In this document: piece after piece, positions 45,679-55,066 of the stretch
Numbering within the stretch: position 1 is the stretch's first letter
Layout: the number at the start of each line of letters is the position of its first letter
Assembly: GCF_001702265.1 (NCBI RefSeq)
Contig: NZ_MAUE01000016.1
Span: forward strand, 62,001-126,000
Reading direction: 5' to 3'
DNA: 64,000 nt
Origin: Pseudomonas aylmerensis
Lineage (GTDB): Bacteria; Pseudomonadota; Gammaproteobacteria; Pseudomonadales; Pseudomonadaceae
Program-made: the position numbers and the translations under genes
The notes under the pieces: generated by a model
The model's input: only the letters and a program-made list of their open reading frames with translations
Database searches by the model: none
Told to the model about the DNA's origin: nothing

Positions 45679-47928
45679 GTGAAGATCGAGAACGATGCGG
45701 TTTTGAATACTCACTTGCAGGCGATTCTAGCGGGCCCGGCCATGTTGCCAGGCAACCTGGAATGGGCTTCAAACGTCGAGGCGTTTATCGCCAAGGCCGA
45801 AGCCGGCAAACCCGAGCAACTCACTGAACGCACGTTCCTGCGTCATCTGTGGAACGCCCAAGCTCTCAGCAAGACGGGTAACGGGCACGTCACTATTGAA
45901 CCAGCACTTGAAGACCCGGACTTCGTGCAGTGGTTCGCCACCCAATTTTCCGCCCCGCTACCTGATGATCCTGTGTTGGTTCAACGCACGTTGATGTCGT
46001 TGTACAACGAGATGAGCGAACGTATGCACGCCCTGTGCAAACGAACGCCCAGACTCAAGATCAACCGAATCATGTGTGCGTTTTTTCCAAACCACTACAC
46101 AACGATCGCTGACGTCGGAAGGTTGACTGAACTCCACCGGGAATTGGGCGGAGACGCGAAAGATCATCCGGTGCAAATGCACCAACATATTCGGGCTCGC
46201 ATCGATAGCGCACTTGAATCGACCGACACACCCGTTTCATGGTCACTGCGTCTGTGCCTGCCATGGCTGTTGTACAAAAAACTCAACACAACCACCGACC
46301 CCGTGGAGGAAGGCAAGATTGAGCCCACGGAACTGGGTTTATCTCCCCTGCCGGCCACACTGCGCCGCAAAGGATTGACACCCTTCGGCGGAGGTTTACC
46401 CAGCGTATTGGGAATCCTTGCAGAGCTGAATGAGGGTGTCACCAGCAGTGAGCTTTCGGACATTCTCAGGGTGCTGAGCCCCGACGCCGGAGACCGAGCG
46501 ATACTTTCAGCAAAAAACGTAATCGTACGCGAACTGGATATCTGCAAGCGCGAAGGTGATCTCTACATTCTGAACGCACGCGGGTTGAATTTGCTGGAAA
46601 CGCAGGAACCGGATGAATTGGCGGACCATCTGCTGACACGCATACTCGGTATTGACCACGTTATTGATCATTTAAGTAGAGAACCCAGCAGCAAGCCTGA
46701 GCTGATCGCGCTATTGCAAACAGTGCATCCTGGCTGGACATCCCCAGCAGTTCCGTACTCGATTCTCAACTGGCTGGCGAGCATGGAGGTGGTGCAACAG
46801 GACAGCGACAAGCATTTACTGTTGAGCGAGCGCGGTAGACGCTGGGCAGAAATGATTACCTGGAAGCCGGAAAAACTGTCCGAGGGCTTGGTGATCCTGG
46901 CCGAACCATCGCAGGCCAACGAACATGAAAACCTGGTACTGCCTGCCTGGCCCGCCCTCCTTTCCCGACTACAAGCACGTACCGCCCAGCAGCAAATGGC
47001 TTTTGACCCACAGCTTGTCGCCCAACTTCATGCGGGTTTGTGGTCGCATCCGCTACGACACTTCGCCGTGTTGACCGGCATATCCGGCTCTGGCAAAACC
47101 CAGTTGGCTCTTCACTACGCCCATGCGCTGTGTGCCAGCGCGTCAGGGCAGTCCCTTAATATAAAAGTCATTCCGGTCCAGCCCGGATGGTACGACGCGG
47201 GTGCGCTTCTGGGTTACGTCAACCCTCTAAGTGATAGTGCCTACCGCAGTACGCCGTTCCTCGACGTCTTGATGCGAGCCTGCGAGGATCCGCAAACGCC
47301 TTATGTGGTCATTCTCGATGAGATGAACCTGTCACATCCCGAGCAATACCTCGCGCCTATCCTGTCGGCGATGGAAACAGGGGGAGATCTGGACCTGCAC
47401 CAATTGGGCGACGATACCCTGCATATCCCGGAACTACTGCGTTATCCAGCCAACCTGGCCATTATCGGCACAGTGAATATGGATGAGACCACCCACGGCC
47501 TTTCGGACAAAGTGCTCGACCGCGCCTACACCCTCGAATTCTGGAAGATTGACGTCGACGCGTTTCCTGGCTGGAGTGCCTCGACACTCCCCCCAGAGCA
47601 CCTGGCAAAACTCAAGCAAGTAACGGTGAGTCTGGTCAAAGCGCTTGAGCCGGTGCGCTTGCATTTTGGCTGGCGGACCATCAATGACGTCATCAACTAT
47701 TTGACGTTCCAGCACCAGGGCGCTATGTCTCTGGAAACCGCTCTTGATGACGTTATCTACGCCAAAGTCTTGCCGAAGATTCGCGGTGAAGGGATTGCGC
47801 CATTTCAGAAAGCCCTGGCCGCAGTGTTGGACTGTCTCACCTCCCATGGTCTGGCACGATGTGCCGAAAAAGTCAGCAGTATGCAGGACGACTTGCAGGT
47901 GACGGGTTCTGCACGGTTTTGGCGGTAG
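45679..47928 (+). CDS. McrB-like AAA+ GTPase/ATPase of a two-gene defence system
   Basis: 749 aa from the GTG at 45679, chosen for the strong AGGGAGGA eight bases upstream; the frame is open to 45610. The C-terminal AAA+ motor has Walker A GISGSGKTQ (about 467-475), the McrB-type stretch VIPVQPGWYDAGALLGYVNPLS, Walker B VVILDEMNLSHPEQYLAPIL (about 541-560) and the sensor region IIGTVNMDETTHGLSDKVLDRAYTLEF. The N-terminal 450 residues lack a recognisable McrB-N, EVE or YTH modified-base reader; residues about 235-390 look like tandem winged helices (TPFGGGLPSVLGILAELNEG; PYSILNWLASMEVVQQDSD, LSERGRRWAEM). It moves on DNA and drives the nuclease partner in the next gene. Base use is less G+C-biased than in neighbouring genes, suggesting transfer. 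Confidence 0.82.
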   Translation: MKIENDAVLNTHLQAILAGPAMLPGNLEWASNVEAFIAKAEAGKPEQLTERTFLRHLWNAQALSKTGNGHVTIEPALEDPDFVQWFATQFSAPLPDDPVLVQRTLMSLYNEMSERMHALCKRTPRLKINRIMCAFFPNHYTTIADVGRLTELHRELGGDAKDHPVQMHQHIRARIDSALESTDTPVSWSLRLCLPWLLYKKLNTTTDPVEEGKIEPTELGLSPLPATLRRKGLTPFGGGLPSVLGILAELNEGVTSSELSDILRVLSPDAGDRAILSAKNVIVRELDICKREGDLYILNARGLNLLETQEPDELADHLLTRILGIDHVIDHLSREPSSKPELIALLQTVHPGWTSPAVPYSILNWLASMEVVQQDSDKHLLLSERGRRWAEMITWKPEKLSEGLVILAEPSQANEHENLVLPAWPALLSRLQARTAQQQMAFDPQLVAQLHAGLWSHPLRHFAVLTGISGSGKTQLALHYAHALCASASGQSLNIKVIPVQPGWYDAGALLGYVNPLSDSAYRSTPFLDVLMRACEDPQTPYVVILDEMNLSHPEQYLAPILSAMETGGDLDLHQLGDDTLHIPELLRYPANLAIIGTVNMDETTHGLSDKVLDRAYTLEFWKIDVDAFPGWSASTLPPEHLAKLKQVTVSLVKALEPVRLHFGWRTINDVINYLTFQHQGAMSLETALDDVIYAKVLPKIRGEGIAPFQKALAAVLDCLTSHGLARCAEKVSSMQDDLQVTGSARFWR

Positions 47929-47934
47929 GCGTCC

Positions 47935-49458
47935 GTGACTATGTTACGTATCCGCTTACACAGTACTGAAGCTTGGAACACGATTAGCGCGGATGAACTG
48001 TCGGAGGGCTATGAAGAATACCTTCGGTATCAAATCAGCATTGATCAAGGTTCAAGGTTGATTATCGATGATCTCGAATTGCTCTCCAAAGGCGGTATTT
48101 TCGAGTGGCAACCCGGTTTCTATGCCGGTCACGTTACGGTCGAAGTCATTGCCGTATGCGGCACTGTCAAAACTTGTCGACTGCAGGTTGACGCCAAAGC
48201 GCAAAAATCAACTGTCGAAGTTTTCAACGAGATGATTGGCGCCTTGCGCACCTTTGACCCGGCACTGCTATTAGGAGAGTGCGCCTCGACGCTGGGCTTC
48301 GGCAACGGGGCTCAAAAAACTCTGCTGGCCGACACTATTCTGTTGGCAAGATTGCGTCAGTATGCAAAGGCATTTCTAACAGCAGCGGAGCGTGCATTGT
48401 ACGAGCCACATCAAAGACTCAGTGCTTCCCGCCAACCCGTTCCGCTTGCTCAAATCAGACGACTGCCCACTGACGCGTTGAGGGACCGTCGACTTGTCTC
48501 GTTGCTCAATGGCAGCGGCCCCACGCATGACACTGATCTGCTCATCCATGGCATCAGTTCGAGACACACCTGCGACACGCCTGCAAACCGTACCTTGCGA
48601 GCGCTGCTCAAGCGCTTCTCTGTCACCTGCGCAAATCTGGCAATCAAGGTTCGCAGCCACTCATTGGCAGGGTCCAAAGAAGACCAGGCAGCACGCAGCG
48701 AACGTCGCCTGGAGCTCCTCGACGGTTTTTTCTCTCTTAGCCAAAGTCTTCTTCAAGGCCCAACGCTCAGCCAAGTGTCGGATAGCGGTGCCAGTGCAAG
48801 TGGCCTCACACAAATAGCTGCCCACCCCCGATACCAAAAGGCCTACCGGCTTGGCTGCGCAGCGCTGATGACCGGAGTGGCTGGCGATAACCCGGCGGAT
48901 CGACTACACAGTCAGCCCACGTGGGGAATTTTCGAAACGTGGTGCTACATCGAGGTGCTGGCAATTATTGCGCGGTTAACAGGCGCCGAGCCTACGCCAA
49001 TCTCCAAGCCCGTACCCCACGCTCAACTCGCGTACCTGTTCCTACTGCCCGATGCGTCCACTCTGGAGGTGCTGTTCCAAGCACGATTCCGGTCGATCGC
49101 AAAACTCAATAAGCCGTTCGCACGCAGCCTTTCTCGCGAACGCTACCCCGATATCCTGCTCGTCCAAAAGCAGAGCCTGAAAACCCGTAGCATGATCCTC
49201 GATGCCAAATGGCGCAGTGGCCGCAGCAACGTACTGGAGGCCATGGAGTCTGCGCACATTTACCACGACAGCCTCAGGGTGGACGGCAATATTCCCAACC
49301 CCTGTCTTTTGCTGCTTCCGGGCCGTGCATGCATCACTGCGCTGGAGACCGAGGAGTACTTAAGAGAGAACGCGGTGGGTGCGATCAGCGAATTTTCAAA
49401 GGGCGGCATAGGTGTCGAACGGCTAACGACGCACATTCAGCACTGGCTTGATTCTTAA
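47935..49458 (+). CDS. McrC-like protein: DUF2357-type domain plus PD-(D/E)XK nuclease
   Basis: 507 aa, GTG start six bases after the McrB-like stop (ATG two codons on is an alternative). N-terminal beta-rich domain (about 1-90, GIFEWQPGFYAGHVTVEVIA), a middle helical DUF2357-like region (about 130-320, PANRTLRALLKRFSVTCANL), and a C-terminal nuclease: GIFETWCYIEVL (conserved Glu, about 332), RERYPDILLV (Asp, about 403), MILDAKWRSG (D-A-K, about 421-424), then AHIYHDSL. The Glu...PD...DxK order is the active-site signature of the family. It is the cleavage subunit of a type IV (modified-DNA) or related restriction complex with the AAA+ partner. Confidence 0.82.
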   Translation: MTMLRIRLHSTEAWNTISADELSEGYEEYLRYQISIDQGSRLIIDDLELLSKGGIFEWQPGFYAGHVTVEVIAVCGTVKTCRLQVDAKAQKSTVEVFNEMIGALRTFDPALLLGECASTLGFGNGAQKTLLADTILLARLRQYAKAFLTAAERALYEPHQRLSASRQPVPLAQIRRLPTDALRDRRLVSLLNGSGPTHDTDLLIHGISSRHTCDTPANRTLRALLKRFSVTCANLAIKVRSHSLAGSKEDQAARSERRLELLDGFFSLSQSLLQGPTLSQVSDSGASASGLTQIAAHPRYQKAYRLGCAALMTGVAGDNPADRLHSQPTWGIFETWCYIEVLAIIARLTGAEPTPISKPVPHAQLAYLFLLPDASTLEVLFQARFRSIAKLNKPFARSLSRERYPDILLVQKQSLKTRSMILDAKWRSGRSNVLEAMESAHIYHDSLRVDGNIPNPCLLLLPGRACITALETEEYLRENAVGAISEFSKGGIGVERLTTHIQHWLDS

Positions 49459-49478
49459 GCAGGGCAACTACCCCAGCC

Positions 49479-50819
49479 TCAAGGCTTGTCCCGCACCACC
49501 CGCCACACCGTATTCCCCACATCATCCGCCACCAGCAATGCGCCTTGCGCGTCCAGGGTCACGCCCACCGGACGGCCCTGGGCTTCGCCCTCGGCATTGA
49601 GGAAGCCGGTGAGGAAGTCCACCGGTGTGCCCGTTGGCTGGCCGTCCTTGAAGGCAATAAACACCACTTTGTAGCCCGCCTGCGGGTTGCGGTTCCACGA
49701 GCCGTGCTCGCCGACGAACACGCCATCGGCAAACGCCGCCGGCATGCTGCGGGCGTCGGAAAAGGTCAGGCCCAGCGGCGCGACGTGGGTGCCGAGGGCG
49801 TAGTCGGGGGCGATGGCCTGGGCGACTTTGTCCGGGCGTGGCGGCTGCACGCGGATGTCGACGTGGGCACCGTAGTAGCTCCACGGCCAGCCGTAGAAGG
49901 CGCCGTCCTGCACCGAGGTGAGGTAGTCGGGTACGAGGTCGCTGCCGATTTCGTCGCGTTCGTTGACCACCGTCCACAGCTGCGTGGAGCCGGGTTTCCA
50001 CGCCAGGCCGTTGGGGTTGCGCAGGCCGCTGGCAAACAGGCGTTTCGCGCCGCTGGCGATGTCCAGTTCCCAGATGGCCGCGCGGCCTGCTTCGGCGTCG
50101 AGGCCGTTTTCGCCGACATTGCTGTTGGACCCCACGGTCACGTAGAGCCGCGTGCCTTCCGGGTTGGCCAGCAGGTTTTTGGTCCAGTGGTGGTTGATGC
50201 CGGCCGGCAGGTCAGTGACGTGCACCGGGGTGGCGTCGATGTGCGTCTGGCCGGGGGTATAGGGCACCTTGACCACCGCGTCGGCATTGGCGATGTACAA
50301 CTCATCGCCCACCAGTGCCATGCCGAAGGGCGACGCGAGGCCGGTGAGGAACTCGCTGCGCACCTCGGCATGCCCATCGTGATCGGCATCGCGCAGCAGG
50401 GTGATGCGGTTGGCGCTCGGCGTATCCGCGCCGACGCGGCCCATGACGATGCCCATCGCGGTGCGGCGGGCCCAGGCGATCAAGCCGCTACCTCCATCGG
50501 TCGCGCCTTCTGGCATCGGCGGGTGATTGCTTTCGGCGACCAGCACATCGCCGTTGGGCAAGGTGTAGACCCAACGCGGGTGGTCGAGATGGTCGGCCAG
50601 GGCGGTGACGGTGAAGCCTTCGGGGGCACGCGGCTGCACCTGCTCGGGCCAGCCCACGGCCTTGGACACCTTGAGCGTGGGCATCAACGAAGTGCTGGGC
50701 TCCGGCAGTTGGGGCGTGGGGCCGACACCGGCCTGGAAGGGCAGCTTGGACGATTCGCCACAGGCAGTCAGAACCGCCGCAGCAGTGATCAGGAGCGCCA
50801 GTCGGCTCGGGTTGTTCAT
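49479..50819 (-). CDS. PQQ-dependent sugar (sorbosone-type) dehydrogenase, lipoprotein
   Basis: 446 aa. Lipoprotein signal LALLITAAAVLTACGESS. Soluble-glucose/sorbosone dehydrogenase propeller with LADHLDHPRWVYTLPNGDVLVAES, FLTGLASPFGMALVGDELYIANAD, GINHHWTKNLLANPEGTRLYVTVGS, FASGLRNPNGLAWKPGSTQLWTVVNERDEIGSDLVPDYLT and GHGSWNR-type VGEHGSWNRNPQAGYKVV. Usually periplasmic and PQQ-dependent; the physiological substrate is not certain. Convergent with the McrC-like gene, 20 bases apart. Confidence 0.88.
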   Translation of the reverse strand: MNNPSRLALLITAAAVLTACGESSKLPFQAGVGPTPQLPEPSTSLMPTLKVSKAVGWPEQVQPRAPEGFTVTALADHLDHPRWVYTLPNGDVLVAESNHPPMPEGATDGGSGLIAWARRTAMGIVMGRVGADTPSANRITLLRDADHDGHAEVRSEFLTGLASPFGMALVGDELYIANADAVVKVPYTPGQTHIDATPVHVTDLPAGINHHWTKNLLANPEGTRLYVTVGSNSNVGENGLDAEAGRAAIWELDIASGAKRLFASGLRNPNGLAWKPGSTQLWTVVNERDEIGSDLVPDYLTSVQDGAFYGWPWSYYGAHVDIRVQPPRPDKVAQAIAPDYALGTHVAPLGLTFSDARSMPAAFADGVFVGEHGSWNRNPQAGYKVVFIAFKDGQPTGTPVDFLTGFLNAEGEAQGRPVGVTLDAQGALLVADDVGNTVWRVVRDKP

Positions 50820-50937
50820 GCTTGAAACCTCGGGAAAAATCCCGACGGAGTATTGCCTGATGACCCGGGGGTAAACACCGGCGATGGCGCAATTGAGTTT
50901 TAACCGCAGGGCACGAATGCCTTGAGCCCACGAAGGG

Positions 50938-51000
50938 CCATCGCGCTTGCTGGCGATAGCGACCCTGATGCATTCGCCGGCAAGCCGGGCTCCTGCAAGG
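50938..51000. repeat. REP pair upstream of the small lipoprotein gene
   Basis: CATCGCGCTTGCTGGCGATAGC near 50939 and ATTCGCCGGCAAGCCGGGCT near 50972 are inverted REP cores, followed by CCTGCAAGG. It fills the gap between two divergent genes, so it must lie within or beside their promoters, which is unusual for REPs. Confidence 0.7.
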
Positions 51001-51044
51001 GATCAGCTATCATTAAGCCACCACTCAAGACATGGACAGTCCCT

Positions 51045-51512
51045 ATGCGCCCGCTATCTGCTTCCGCTGTTGTGCTGACCGCCCTTTTCCTCTCGGGGTG
51101 CAGCATTACGCAGACCGTTACCCCGGTGGCCTTGTCACCTGCCCAATCCGCTGAAATCTGCATGATTCCCGCCGCAGGCCTGCGCAGCGGGTTCAACAGC
51201 ACCTACACCGCGCAACTGCGCAGCAAGGGTTTCCAGACCCGCGAGTTGCCGCCGGGCAGTCCGCCCGCGAGCTGTGCACTGTCGACCACCTACATCGGCA
51301 CCTGGAGCTGGGACTTTGCGCTGTACATGACCTTTGCCGACATCCAGGTGTTTGAAAACGGTCACCGCGTCGGCCAGGCGCTGTATGACGCGACCTGGGG
51401 TGGCGGGCGTCCGGACAAGTTCATCAGCGCACAGAACAAGATCATCGAGATGACCAACCAGTTGTTCCCTGCAGCCTCCTATGCCAATCCCCAGGCTACC
51501 CATTTCCCATAG
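51045..51512 (+). CDS. Small lipoprotein of unknown function
   Basis: 155 aa from the ATG at 51045 (GGACAG upstream). Lipoprotein signal ASAVVLTALFLSGCSITQTV. The mature part has a pattern seen in a family of small proteobacterial lipoproteins (AEICMIPAAGLRSGFNSTYTAQLRSKGFQTRELP; CALSTTYIGTWSWDFALYMTFADIQVF; GHRVGQALYDATWGGGRPDKFI). Role unknown; probably outer-membrane associated. Its 3' end overlaps the convergent PNPOx-like gene by 17 bases. Confidence 0.78.
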   Translation: MRPLSASAVVLTALFLSGCSITQTVTPVALSPAQSAEICMIPAAGLRSGFNSTYTAQLRSKGFQTRELPPGSPPASCALSTTYIGTWSWDFALYMTFADIQVFENGHRVGQALYDATWGGGRPDKFISAQNKIIEMTNQLFPAASYANPQATHFP

Positions 51513-52428
51513 CCAGGCTGTGCGGCGAGAACTCCACGAAGCGCCACCTCAACGCGAGGGCTGCCGGACGCCGCACCAGATGCTCCACGGTGACGGTCCA
51601 CAAGCGTTGCGCGCCTTCGAAGCGGGCGACTTGCGGTCCGTCGAGGATCAGCGAGGTGCGCCCGGTGACCTGCAGGACGTCCCCCGATTCGAAATCGATG
51701 AACAACAACCCCGCCACCGGGTTCACGTGCAGGTTGCCCAGGGTATTGAAGAATAGGTTGCCGGCGAAGTCGGGGATGGTCAGCCGATTACCTTCCACGT
51801 GCACAAAGCCGCGGTAGCCGCCGCGATGGGACACGTCCACCGAGCGTTCGCCGGCGACGTCGACGTAGCTGGCGACGAAGAACGTGTCGGCGTTGCGGAT
51901 CATTGCGTGGGCCGCGGCATCCAGGCCGTCGAGGCGCTCGACCCGCGTGTCGGGTCTACGTGCGACGCCAACCACCGGCCGTAGCTGGATGTATTTGGGG
52001 CAGTTGCCGTAGGTGTGGACCACCTCGATCGAAAAACCCTCGTGCCCCAGGCTGCCGATCCGGCCATTCAGGCGGTTGCGTCGGCGTGTGTTCAGGTCGA
52101 TGCCAAGCACGCCCACGCTGGCGCCGCGATGCAACGCAGCACGGGCGGGGTCGCTCACGGACGGCACGCTGTCGATCTGCAAGGTCTGCGGGTCGGGTGA
52201 ATGCGCGAACCCTGGCGCGGCTTCGATCATCGTCGCCCAGGGAAGCCCTTGTTCATCCACCACACCGAGCACCAGGTACGGCAACAGGGGATAGAAGTCC
52301 CGATGCTGCTCCGGCAAGTGATCGCGGATCACCTTGGGCCCGACCACGGCCATGCGTTCGGCGGCGCCGGCGTTGTGCTGGAGATACCGTTCGCCGGCAT
52401 GCCAGGGGGAATGTTCGATGGGGTTCAT
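51496..52428 (-). CDS. Pyridoxamine 5'-phosphate oxidase-family (FMN-binding split-barrel) protein
   Basis: 310 aa from the ATG at 52428; the frame upstream is open but is not homologous. Marks: SPWHAGERYLQHNAGAAERM, FYPLLPYLVLGVVDEQGLPWATMIEAAPGF, GRIGSLGHEGFSIEVVHTYGNCPKYIQLRP, and NLFFNTLGNLHVNPVAGLLFIDFESGDVLQVTGRTSL. This is the large PNPOx-like family of unassigned flavin/F420-type enzymes often found next to GST or ferredoxin-like genes. It is the last gene of the probable GST-LysR-LysR unit. Confidence 0.85.
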   Translation of the reverse strand: MNPIEHSPWHAGERYLQHNAGAAERMAVVGPKVIRDHLPEQHRDFYPLLPYLVLGVVDEQGLPWATMIEAAPGFAHSPDPQTLQIDSVPSVSDPARAALHRGASVGVLGIDLNTRRRNRLNGRIGSLGHEGFSIEVVHTYGNCPKYIQLRPVVGVARRPDTRVERLDGLDAAAHAMIRNADTFFVASYVDVAGERSVDVSHRGGYRGFVHVEGNRLTIPDFAGNLFFNTLGNLHVNPVAGLLFIDFESGDVLQVTGRTSLILDGPQVARFEGAQRLWTVTVEHLVRRPAALALRWRFVEFSPHSLAMGNG

Positions 52429-52507
52429 GCTGCTCACCTCCGAGTGGATACGCCGATGGTGCGCGCTGGCACCCCACACGAGAATGCCCACGCCGGGCAA
52501 TCGACTG

Positions 52508-53395
52508 TTACACCAACTGAAATGCCGGATGCCCCCGCAGCGCCGCCACGCAATGGTCGACAAAACTGCGCACGCGCATCGGCGCATGGCGGCCGTCGCG
52601 GTACACCACATGCACCGGCAACGGCGGCGGCTCATAGTCCGGCAGTACACGACACAGCTCGCCGCTGAGGAGGTGCTCATGCACGGGATAGCTCAGGCAG
52701 CGAATCAGCCCCGCCCCCTGCACGGCCGCATTGATCGCGCCTTGCACCGTGGTGCACCTCAAGCGCGCACGCGCCTTGAGCGGGCCGCCTTTGAAGGCCC
52801 AATCGACCGGGTCGGTGCTGGCGATCAGTCGATGCTGCTTCAGCGCGTCCGGGTGCCGCGGCTCGCCATGGGCAGCGAGGTAGCCGGGGCTGGCACACAG
52901 GATCGGCCGCACGTGCCCGACCGGTCGCGCAACCAGGGATGAACTGGGCAGCTCGCCCACCAAAATCGCCACGTCCAGCCCCTCTTCGTGCAGGTTGGGG
53001 TAATAGTCGTGGTAGTGCGCCACCAGGTGCACGTCGGGGTAGCGATCCATATAACCGGCCAACACGGGCGCCATCACATAACGGCTGAAGAGCAGCGGCA
53101 GGAACACGCGCAAATAACCCTGGGCCTGATCGTGCATGCCCTTGGCCGAAGCCTGTGCAGCGTCCACGGCGGCAAGCAGGCGCACGCAGTCGGCCAGGTA
53201 GGCCTGGCCTGCCTCGGTCAGGCTGACGCCGCGTGTACTGCGCTCCAGCAACGCCACGCGCAGGCGGGCTTCCAGGCGGGCGACCGCGCGCATCAGGGTC
53301 GGGCCGGACACCGCGACACTGCGCGCCGCCGAGGCCAGGCTCGGGTGCCCGGCCAGCGCGGCGAACAGCTGCATATCGCGGTATCGCTCCATCAT
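52508..53395 (-). CDS. LysR-family transcriptional regulator
   Basis: 295 aa. Winged helix: MQLFAALAGHPSLASAARSVAVSGPTLMRAVARLEARLRVALLERSTRGVSLTEAGQAYLADC, then the effector domain (LRVFLPLLFSRYVMAPVLAGYMDRYPDVHLVAHYHDYYPNL). Its ATG overlaps the stop of the next LysR gene (ATGA). Two LysR genes of the same DsdC/PA0477-like subgroup in direct coupling are likely duplicates. Confidence 0.9.
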   Translation of the reverse strand: MMERYRDMQLFAALAGHPSLASAARSVAVSGPTLMRAVARLEARLRVALLERSTRGVSLTEAGQAYLADCVRLLAAVDAAQASAKGMHDQAQGYLRVFLPLLFSRYVMAPVLAGYMDRYPDVHLVAHYHDYYPNLHEEGLDVAILVGELPSSSLVARPVGHVRPILCASPGYLAAHGEPRHPDALKQHRLIASTDPVDWAFKGGPLKARARLRCTTVQGAINAAVQGAGLIRCLSYPVHEHLLSGELCRVLPDYEPPPLPVHVVYRDGRHAPMRVRSFVDHCVAALRGHPAFQLV

Positions 53396-54312
53396 CCGCG
53401 CCGTTTAATCGCCGGATTCAGGGCTGCGTCCTGGCCCAGGCGGTGGGTGAGGAAATCCACGAAAGTGTTGATCTTGGCCGGCACTCGCGGGCTTTTCTGG
53501 AACACCACCTGGATCGGCAGCGCCGCGGGCTCGAAAGCCTCGAGGACAATCTCCAGCTCACCGGCCGCCACCGCTGCGGCGACTTGATAGGACAGCACCC
53601 GCGTCATGCCCCAGCCCTGCCTCGCCAGGTTGATCGCCGCATTGTTCGCCGTCACCACCAGGCGCGGCTCAATCGGCACGGTCAGTGGCTGGCCATCCTC
53701 GACAAATCGCCATTCGCTGACCAGTTGACTGGAAGACGAGGTCGCAATCTTCGCATCGCGCAACTGCGAGGGGTGCCGGGGCCGGCCGTACTGCTCCAGG
53801 TAAGCCGGCGCCGCACACACCACGCGGCGCACCTCACCGACCTTGATCGCCTGCTGCCCCGGCTCCTGCAGATGGCCGATGCGCACGGCCACGTCGACAC
53901 CTTCGTCGAGCATATTGACCACGCGATCGACCAGCAGCGCATTGATACTCACCTGCGCAAAACGGTCGAGATATTCCCCCAGCGCCGGTGCGACATACAG
54001 CTCGCCGAACAACACCGGCGCGGTCACCGTCAGGTGGCCGCAGGGAATCGTATAACTGCCCGCCGCCGCTTCCTCAGCCTCGTCGAGTTCAGCCAGGATG
54101 CGCCGACAGTCTTCCAGGTAACGCTGGCCCGCTTCCGTCAGGTGCAGGCTGCGGGTGGTGCGCGCAAGCAACTGCGTGCCGATCCGCGCTTCCATGGCGG
54201 CAATGGCGCGGGTCACGCTGGGTGGCGAGGTGTTGAGGCGGCGCGCGGCGGCGGCAAAGCCCTCCTCCTCGGCCACCGCCAGGAACACCTGCATTTCATG
54301 GAATCGGTCCAT
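53392..54312 (-). CDS. LysR-family transcriptional regulator
   Basis: 306 aa. FHEMQVFLAVAEEEGFAAAARRLNTSPPSVTRAIAAMEARIGTQLLARTTRSLHLTEAGQRYLEDCRRIL, and the typical CrgA/PtxR-like effector text GHLTVTAPVLFGELYVAPALGEYLDRFAQVSINALLVDRVVNMLDEGVDVAVRIGHL. Same subgroup as the overlapping downstream LysR gene. It begins 18 bases after the GST stop, so it is part of the same transcript. Confidence 0.92.
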   Translation of the reverse strand: MDRFHEMQVFLAVAEEEGFAAAARRLNTSPPSVTRAIAAMEARIGTQLLARTTRSLHLTEAGQRYLEDCRRILAELDEAEEAAAGSYTIPCGHLTVTAPVLFGELYVAPALGEYLDRFAQVSINALLVDRVVNMLDEGVDVAVRIGHLQEPGQQAIKVGEVRRVVCAAPAYLEQYGRPRHPSQLRDAKIATSSSSQLVSEWRFVEDGQPLTVPIEPRLVVTANNAAINLARQGWGMTRVLSYQVAAAVAAGELEIVLEAFEPAALPIQVVFQKSPRVPAKINTFVDFLTHRLGQDAALNPAIKRRG

Positions 54313-54330
54313 CGACAGGCCTCGTGAAAA

Positions 54331-54963
54331 TCAGTGTGATTGCAGCCCCACCGCCGTGCGCGGCATGCCGACAAACCCCGGTAACGCTTCAATGCTGGCG
54401 AGCCAGGCGCGTACATGAGGGTAGTCGTCCAGCGACACATTGCCTTCCGGCGCGTGGGCCACGTAGGTGTAGAAGGCTACGTCGGCAATGCTCGGCTGTT
54501 CGCTGGCCAGGAAGCGGCTGTGGCGCAATTGCTGCTCCACCAACTGCAGCAAGGCGTGGGAACGGCTGATCGCGGTGTCGGTATCGACCTGGGCACCAAA
54601 CACCAGGGCCAGGCGTGCCGCAGCGGGGCCGGCATGCAGTTGTCCGGCGGCGGCAGACAGCCAGCGCTGGACGCGCGCCTGGCCTACGGGATCGCTCGGC
54701 AGCCATTGGCCTTTGCCGTAGGTGCTCGCGAGGTACACCAGGATCGCGTTGGAGTCCGCCAGCACCGTGCCGTTGTCGTCAATCGCCGGCACCTGGCCGA
54801 AGCTATTGAGGGTCGCGACGAATTCAGGCGCTTTGTGCGCGCCCTGCTTGAGGTCGACCAGAATGAATTCACTGGGCAAGCCCAGCAGGGACAGCATCAG
54901 CTCGACCCGATGAGTGTGGCCGGACAATGGAAAACCGTAGAGTTTGATCGCAGGCTGGGACAT
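54331..54963 (-). CDS. Glutathione S-transferase
   Basis: 210 aa from the ATG at 54963 (GGAGCC upstream); a longer frame adds 22 residues without homology. N-terminal thioredoxin-like domain [73 protein letters not shown] (cis-Pro of VPAI and the ADS/S glutathione-binding turn), C-terminal helical domain with [40 protein letters not shown]. Cytoplasmic detoxification enzyme. First gene of the GST-LysR-LysR-PNPOx unit. Confidence 0.92.
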   Translation of the reverse strand: MSQPAIKLYGFPLSGHTHRVELMLSLLGLPSEFILVDLKQGAHKAPEFVATLNSFGQVPAIDDNGTVLADSNAILVYLASTYGKGQWLPSDPVGQARVQRWLSAAAGQLHAGPAAARLALVFGAQVDTDTAISRSHALLQLVEQQLRHSRFLASEQPSIADVAFYTYVAHAPEGNVSLDDYPHVRAWLASIEALPGFVGMPRTAVGLQSH

Positions 54964-55066
54964 GGAAGGCTCCGAAAGAGGGGTTCGACACACCGCATGT
55001 TCCATCGCTGTCCGGGTCGATGGAATCACCAGGTTTTACAATCCAGCATTTCACCCGGTGAAACAA

